A DNA stretch of 64,000 bases, from assembly GCF_030272615.1 (NCBI RefSeq), contig NC_081406.1, positions 236,137,922-236,201,921 on the forward strand. Direction: 5' to 3'. The notes under the pieces were generated by a model. It had not been told where the DNA came from. It saw only the letters and a list, made by a program, of their open reading frames with translations, and searched no databases. Both the position numbers and the translations under genes were made by a program. This DNA is from Cryptomeria japonica (Eukaryota; Streptophyta; Pinopsida; Cupressales; Cupressaceae). Below, piece after piece: positions 58,932 through 64,000 of this stretch. Numbering within the stretch: position 1 is the first letter of the stretch; every line of letters begins with the position of its first letter.

Positions 58932-59850
58932 CTATGCCGGTTTTGTCCTGCATTGATTAGATAAATGTCCAAATCTTCCACAAACATAACATCTCACATT
59001 CATTCTGCAATTTTTAGAGTTGTGACCTACTTTGTTGCATTTAGAACATTGACAGGTGGGTGTGTTGATATTCTGATAATTTTTAGATCTACATTCATTT
59101 TCTCTATGACCATACTTATTACAATTAAAGCATTTACCATTGAATTTATAAGCATTACGTTGTCTTACCGGTTTGCTGTGATCCTGAGTATTTGCAGTAC
59201 CAGAGCTTTCACCAACTTCAAATCCAATTCCAGAAGTGTCACCTTTAGGTTTTTGATTCCTCAGCAAGGTGCCAAGTTCCTCTGAGCATTTCTTGAATTT
59301 TTCTTTATGTTGATTTGCAGTTTCTAGTTCTCTTTCTAGGACTTCTTTCTGTCTCATTAGTTCATTTGAGTCATTCTGAGTATGCATCAGATCTATCTTC
59401 AACATGTCATTTTCATAGCTAAGTCTTGTGTTCTCATTTGCTGCATCACTTAGTCTTCTGGTCAATTCTTCTTCATTCTTCTTCCTGTCCTCAATCTCTT
59501 TGCAAAATCTCATAGTCATGTCCTGCATTTCATTTTTTGTTGTCATGATCTCTTGTTTCAACTTGCTTTTCATATCATTGAGTGATTCCTTTTCATCATT
59601 CTCATTTTGCAACTTTTCACAAAGTTCTCTTCTCTTATTTCTTGCAACAATAAAATTTTCTTGAAGTGCCTGAATGATATCCTTAGCTGCCCTTAAATCA
59701 TCTTCTAGTTTGATATTTTTCAATTTTTCTGCATCATAGTCTATAAGAGCTCCTTCAAGTTTCTTCATCAGATTTTCCATCTTTACCGGTGTCAAGATCT
59801 TCCTCAAGCTGTTAAGCTTCTGAAAATAGAGGACCGAGCTCTGATACCAA
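58932..59850 (-). CDS. Gag-like ORF: coiled coil plus three CCHC knuckles (fossil)
   Basis: About 300 residues inside the 5' LTR. Residues from ENLMKKLEGALIDYDAEK to NQHKEKFKKCSEELGTLL are one long coiled coil of about 190 residues. Three zinc knuckles follow: CFNCNKYGHRENEC, CSKCNKVGHNSKNC and CYVCGRFGHLSNQC. This is a nucleocapsid-like end; the coiled coil is unlike a normal Copia gag core. The frame continues into the LTR, but coding most likely starts near the MENLMKK methionine. Confidence 0.8.
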
Positions 59851-59851
59851 T

Positions 59852-60647
59852 TGTTAGGGGTCCCACATATACTGAGACGGGGGGGTGATTCAATATCTGA
59901 CCGGTAATTAGAATTTCTTAACTTAAAACATGCAGAACATAATATAATAGTGTACCGATATGCAAGAAATAATGCAATAAATAGAATCAAGAACATCCAA
60001 ATGAAGAGCACACGATAACACAAGGTTTTAATGAGGAAACCTGGTGTGGGAAAAACCCCGGTGGGATTTGTGACCCACAATATTCACTCACTGGCCAATA
60101 AGAGAATATTACCTACAATAGGGGTCTGCACATGCAGGAAGGCCAACTGCCTAGAGCTCACTACTCAATGTGAAGTCACACTGACTTACAATAAGGATTA
60201 TACAAATCCAATATCTTTTATTGCTTTACAATAGCATCTTCAATGCCTGATTTAGTACCGGTTCCTACTTTGTTCTTTACATATACCTCTTGACCTATAT
60301 TTCGCACATTAGGTTTGCCTAATATTTTCCTTAATGCTTCTTACATCACTTTTCAAATGTCTACAATGATCTCTTGTATATATAAGAGTCATTTTACAAT
60401 TTGCCAAGTCGTCTTACACATTTTTACAATAATAAACAAAATATAATATAACAAAATCCTGTCGGCCTCTGTGCCGGTATACTTCCTTTCTTCTGTGCCG
60501 ATGTCGGTGTCCTGAGTGTCGGTGTAGAATGTGTTTTGCTGATGCCGGTATAATGTCTTTGCCGGTGGCATAGGATTGCAAGGTTGCCAGCAATGACAAA
60601 ACCTTCAATCACATACAATGTCTCATTGGAGTGTGCATATGCCAACA
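59852..60647 (-). repeat. 5' LTR of the TR-GAG element
   Basis: 796 bases; the primer-binding site complement (AGCTCTGATACCAAT) abuts its inner edge at 59837-59851. It is 12 bases longer than its partner, mainly from one short stretch near 60040. Confidence 0.93.
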
Positions 60648-61048
60648 AGTCCTAGATCAGACTAATACGAAAAGGCCCTCATACTCAATATATGACATCA
60701 TTTACAATAATTTTTTGCTAACCTATTATAAATAAATGAATGATAAATTTCTAGATTAATATAGATTTTTATTATCAATAATGATTAACAAGTACAATAA
60801 ATAATAATAAAAATATTCTCTTTATATACAAGAAAAATAGAGGTCAATAGATCAATAGAATTGAGGGAAGAGTGTTTTTATACATAAGCTATTTGGTAAC
60901 TTATTTCATATTTTAATGAAGATATACAATTTAAGTTGCATTTAAAATTTTTAAACATAGTGAAGTGAATATCTTAATCATTTTCTATACACTTTGATTA
61001 ATAGAATTTTAATTATACATATCAAAAATAAATATTATAAAACCATAC

Positions 61049-61187
61049 AACTTTATGCGCATAGTCAAGTGTGTCTCTACCGTGAGATTTTTCAGCCTCT
61101 TGAGCCATGTCCCTCACACCCTCATCAAATGCTTTGAATGTCAACTTCATAAATTGTGGAAGTCCTTCCATAGATGCTAAATCCCCC
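61049..61187 (-). pseudogene. TPS copy 2, exon 8, open
   Basis: GDLASMEGLPQFMKLTFKAF, DEGVRDMAQEAEKSHGRDTL, DYAHKV. The conserved W of RWDL is G here. Splice sites are kept. Confidence 0.88.
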
Positions 61188-61500
61188 CTTTCATAAAGCA
61201 CAAAATAATATATTAACACAATATCTACATCTATATTTCTATCAATCAATATATTAATAAATCGGAATATTTGTTATATATTAATATCAATAGAAATATT
61301 TTTTAGAAAGTATATGATAAATATGGAGAACTAAACCAATTTATATCTACCCAATAGAAATTATAATGTATTATCATCAATGTGTTAGTTACTTACATGG
61401 AAGCCATGATCCCTACAAAAACAAGTAGAAAATTAGCATGAATATGGTTTAATATATTTATTTATATCACCCCATTTTATGAATATAAGTAAATGAGTAC

Positions 61501-61716
61501 CTTTTAATGGCTTCTGTGAATATTTCAAGTTCATCTAAAGTTCCATAAGTGTCATAAATATCATCCAAATAGGTGACAAAGGTAGCCATCTTTGCAAACC
61601 CAATTCTAAAAGTAGAATATTTTGGCTCAATACACACTCCAGCTGCCCAAAAATAAAATTCCACATGGCGATGGTGAGCAAACTCTAGTTTAGCTAAACC
61701 AGACTCTGTCCACCAT
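61501..61716 (-). pseudogene. TPS copy 2, exon 7: DDIYD exon, open
   Basis: 216 bases without a stop: [20 protein letters not shown] ... [25 protein letters not shown]. The donor GTACTC is kept. The acceptor reads TTAT where copy 1 has TTAG. Confidence 0.9.
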
Positions 61717-61835
61717 ATAAAACACACACACATTACTATATCAACTTAATTATTAAACTATTTAAATATAAGTTTTATCATAAATAATTTATTCTTCAAA
61801 CAATTAGAAAATCTTGCATAATATGAATTTTTTAC

Positions 61836-61957
61836 CTTGAGAGAATTTGAAGCTCGCGTTGTTGAATTGATTGGATATCTCCATATATGTCAATATATGT
61901 CCTTGCTTCCAACTTAAGCACATTGGTGTGCCAATGATACTCTACATTGAATTTTAT
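61836..61957 (-). pseudogene. TPS copy 2, exons 5 and 6 fused by deletion
   Basis: The start of exon 5 ([20 protein letters not shown]) runs straight into the end of exon 6 (near IQSIQQRELQIL), losing the LELAKLDLN core and the intron between them. Confidence 0.8.
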
Positions 61958-62041
61958 CTGCTATAACACATAAATTAGAATTACAATCAGTAAATGGATT
62001 CATAGGCTTAATATGAAGAGAATATTAATGGGTATGGATAC

Positions 62042-62256
62042 CTCTTTTGAAATATTAGTATTATTCATATTTGGTAGATCTTGTTTTAGATATGTTGTAG
62101 AAAAGGATTTGGCGTCATCTAAAGCTTGCTCCTTAGGAAATGCAATGAGTGAAGCTCGAAATAAATTTAGAGTGCTCCTTAACTACTCCACATTTAATTG
62201 ATTATCTGAGTAAAAAAAGTGTCCATCTTTACTTTTGAATTGTTGCAACATACTTG
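62042..62256 (-). pseudogene. TPS copy 2, exon 4
   Basis: MLQQFKSKDGHFFYSDNQ then a TAG where copy 1 has GAG (Glu), then LRSTLNLFRASLIAFPKEQA and YLKQDLPNMNNTNISKE. The acceptor used in copy 1 (ATAG) reads ATAT here. Confidence 0.85.
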
Positions 62257-62398
62257 ATATGACAACAAGTTAGAAGCAATTTCATCCTTTGTTAATATAA
62301 CCTAAAGTATATCTAATATCAATGTTTGATACTTTTAAGAAAATGAAATTTAGTGTGTTCATATATTCAATTAATAAGATTGAAAGGTTATTATAGGT

Positions 62399-64000
62399 AA
62401 GGTTATTAGTCCCTGCCTATATAGGTAGGAAACTAATGTTTTCATCTCCCCATATTAATCCTTCCTAGGAAAGCACGCCAGTAAAAAATTAAACCATTTT
62501 TCCTATGGTATGTAGCGTTGGCATTTTCTTAATGAAAATTTAGGTATTTTTTTCTTTTTTCTAATTGGTCTTTGTTATTTCTCCTAGTGGTTTTTTTATT
62601 TTTCAATTAAAAATTGAGGATTTTTTTGTGACGAATACTCATCCAGCAAGAAAAAATTTAAGGCATTAGCTAATGTTTTATTTTTAGGGTATAATAGACA
62701 ACAACTAACATTCTAGAAAATACTTCACCTGCCTTTTTAGGGTTTAATGGACAACAACTGGCATTTTGGAATATACTTCCTGTGCCTGTCTATGCTATCA
62801 CATTTTGCCTGTGCCCTCAAATTGACGAACTGGTCTATGATTCAACACGACCAGATAACTCATTTTGTTACCAGATTTAGTTGTTTGGAGGTGCATTTAT
62901 TGTGAAATTTGTAGAAGTATTACATTAGACGTGCAAAGCTGAGCAAAGTTAGCTTGGCATCTGTCATCACCGACTCATGGTGATTGCAAAGTAGGAGACT
63001 TAAAATAAATGAATTGATGCAGATTTAATTATAATCAGTACTTACTTATGGAATGTTGTACAGATTTCATTAATCCTACTATTTTACTATTTTTGTGTTG
63101 CACAGAAAAGATGAATTTAATCTTGATTGGAAGCATTAATCAGTAACAAAGGAATTTCATCTTGACTGGAAGCATTAATAGTAACAAAGGCTGAAATATT
63201 TTCAGCTGGATGACATTTAGGTATTATTTGCTTCCCAAATTCCTGGATGCATTTAGGTAGGTATGATTTGCTTTCCAAATTGCAGGAATATGTTTTTGTT
63301 AGTTTTTGAAATTTCATTCGGGGTTTGAAACTTTCTATCGCTTTTTTATTAGAGCTGAAAATGACTGAAATCTTGATAAACATAACCACAGAGGTTGCGT
63401 TCAATGGAAACAATCTCTGATTCAATGCATTTCACAGTCATTTAATTAAATTTCCTTGATTCTAGAGTTTTGTCCCTTGTTACCTTCCCTTTGTTTCAAA
63501 ATTCACTTCATCTCTCTCCCGAGTGAGAAAGATTTCTTAGTCCCGGTAAGACCTGACCGGCTTCAGCTCAGCTCATCAACATAAGGATAATATGACAGAC
63601 CACCAAAGGCGAGGCTACTCTCGCGGGTTCCCGCTTTACCCCCATAAGGACCACCCGCAACTCCATGATTAGATTCACACAATATATCAGGTTGTACATG
63701 ATCCATATTACAATGTCAGAGTATACCATCACTCCCTAGCTCAAACAATGTCAGACTCGTCAAAACCCATTACTTTGTATGGCTCTCAGAATTTGTAACC
63801 AACAAAGCCACATGGCCACATAATTGACCACCATTGAAGCTTCCAAATAAATAAAGAACCATGTCCTGCTAGATACATGTTCCCAACCAACAAAACCACA
63901 TGCCAACATACATGCCTATCGTGGAAGCTTCCAGATAAACTCTACAAATAAGCTTCAAATGTCAGCTTGTAGCTATATTGTAAAGAGCACAGACCATAAA
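62399..64000. other. Right flank, no gene seen
   Basis: Unrelated to the matching flank of copy 1. It has a near-palindrome at about 62413-62430 (CCTGCCTATATAGGTAGG), a diverged 40-base tandem repeat at about 63113-63190 (ATCTTGA.TGGAAGCATTAAT), a shorter one at 63215-63290, and two related copies of an AACCAACAAA.CCACATG...AGCTTCCA phrase about 95 bases apart near 63800-63940. Confidence 0.5.

Larger units (their letters stand above)
54099..60647 (-). mobile_element. Pol-less LTR element with gag-like genes (TR-GAG type; fossil)
   Basis: LTRs at 54099-54882 and 59852-60647, TG...CA, flanked by a perfect AGTCC target-site duplication (54094-54098 and 60648-60652). The primer-binding site TGGTATCAGAGCT and the polypurine tract are Copia-like. 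In element order the 5-kb internal region encodes a coiled-coil protein with three CCHC knuckles, a mobile-domain-like protein, a basic/helical protein and two coiled-coil stretches. No reverse transcriptase or integrase was found. The LTRs look a few percent apart by eye, and the body has only a handful of interruptions. It inserted into the TPS intron after the block was duplicated. Confidence 0.93.
52001..62256 (-). pseudogene. Conifer TPS-d1 monoterpene synthase pseudogene, copy 2 (exons 4-10)
   Basis: Seven exons of copy 1 have counterparts: 62042-62256 (exon 4), a fused 5+6 at 61836-61957, 61501-61716 (exon 7), 61049-61187 (exon 8), 52424-52672 (exon 9) and 52001-52297 (exon 10). Exons 1-3 are absent. 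Defects: a TAG in exon 4; a deletion of about 240 bases joining exons 5 and 6; acceptors changed at exons 4, 7 and 9; three stops in exon 9; one TAG in exon 10. Exons 7 and 8 are intact, with [20 protein letters not shown]. The C terminus EPVPM and the GDTKTFK/AEAE motif are still readable. A 6.5-kb LTR element sits in the intron between exons 8 and 9. Confidence 0.9.
50200..62398. repeat. Duplicated block, copy 2
   Basis: Matches 4078-9958. It starts in a GAGAGAGGG-type tract and ends at about 62398, just upstream of exon 4, so exons 1-3 were never included or were lost. It is enlarged by an insertion of about 1.2 kb at 50535-51830 and by the LTR element at 54099-60647. It has lost about 100 bases near 50270 and about 0.8 kb near 52975. 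Confidence 0.9.

Noticed and set aside
63590-63665. Possible tRNA near the GCGGGTTCCCGC stretch
   Set aside because: The B-box-like GGTTC is there, but no cloverleaf or acceptor stem could be drawn by eye.

Overview
The window looks like nuclear DNA of a gymnosperm, most likely a conifer. It is AT-rich and holds almost no intact genes. Nested retroelements fill most of it, and the only recognisable host genes are two terpene synthases of the conifer TPS-d1 (monoterpene synthase) type. Conifer features include the RR(X8)W start of the mature enzyme, a ten-exon layout, DDIYD and GDTKTFKAE metal-binding motifs and an EPVPI/EPVPM C terminus. The species cannot be fixed from the sequence alone.

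Layout: 1-1314 is the edge of an LTR. 1335-3090 (minus) is a decayed retroelement piece with a gag-like/coiled-coil protein. 4078-9958 is the first copy of a duplicated block, and with 9959-10891 it carries a ten-exon terpene synthase pseudogene (minus). 13036-19576 (plus) is a full-length LINE with a perfect 19-bp target-site duplication, ORF1, ORF2 (endonuclease, reverse transcriptase, RNase H) and a third ORF. 21350-24546 (minus) is a 5'-truncated LINE of the same group with a related third ORF. 26080-44830 is a nest: an unclassified minus-strand repeat is split by a Copia element (26229-32641, minus) and by a pol-less LTR element with long arrays of tandem repeats (32945-43066, plus). 46539-50195 is a plus-strand Copia remnant with an unusually long LTR. 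50200-62398 is the second copy of the terpene synthase block. It lacks the first three exons, and a 6.5-kb LTR element with gag-like genes but no pol (54099-60647) sits in its large intron. The rest, to 64000, shows no gene.

History: the two terpene synthase copies share exon borders, a SINE-like insertion and a LINE tail just past the stop codon, but I found no shared disabling change. The simplest reading is a working or nearly working gene that was duplicated in part, after which both copies died separately. The 54.1-60.6 kb element postdates the duplication, because copy 1 keeps the empty target site at 7940-7944.

The best candidates for something undescribed are (1) the third ORF shared by the two LINEs, with an intron-acceptor-like signal at a similar place in both; (2) the LTR element at 54.1-60.6 kb, whose pol region is replaced by gag-like, coiled-coil and basic proteins; and (3) the pol-less element at 32.9-43.1 kb with its recurring ACGCAATC/ACGCATTC leader motif and coding tandem arrays. 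All reading was by eye. No alignment or database search was run.
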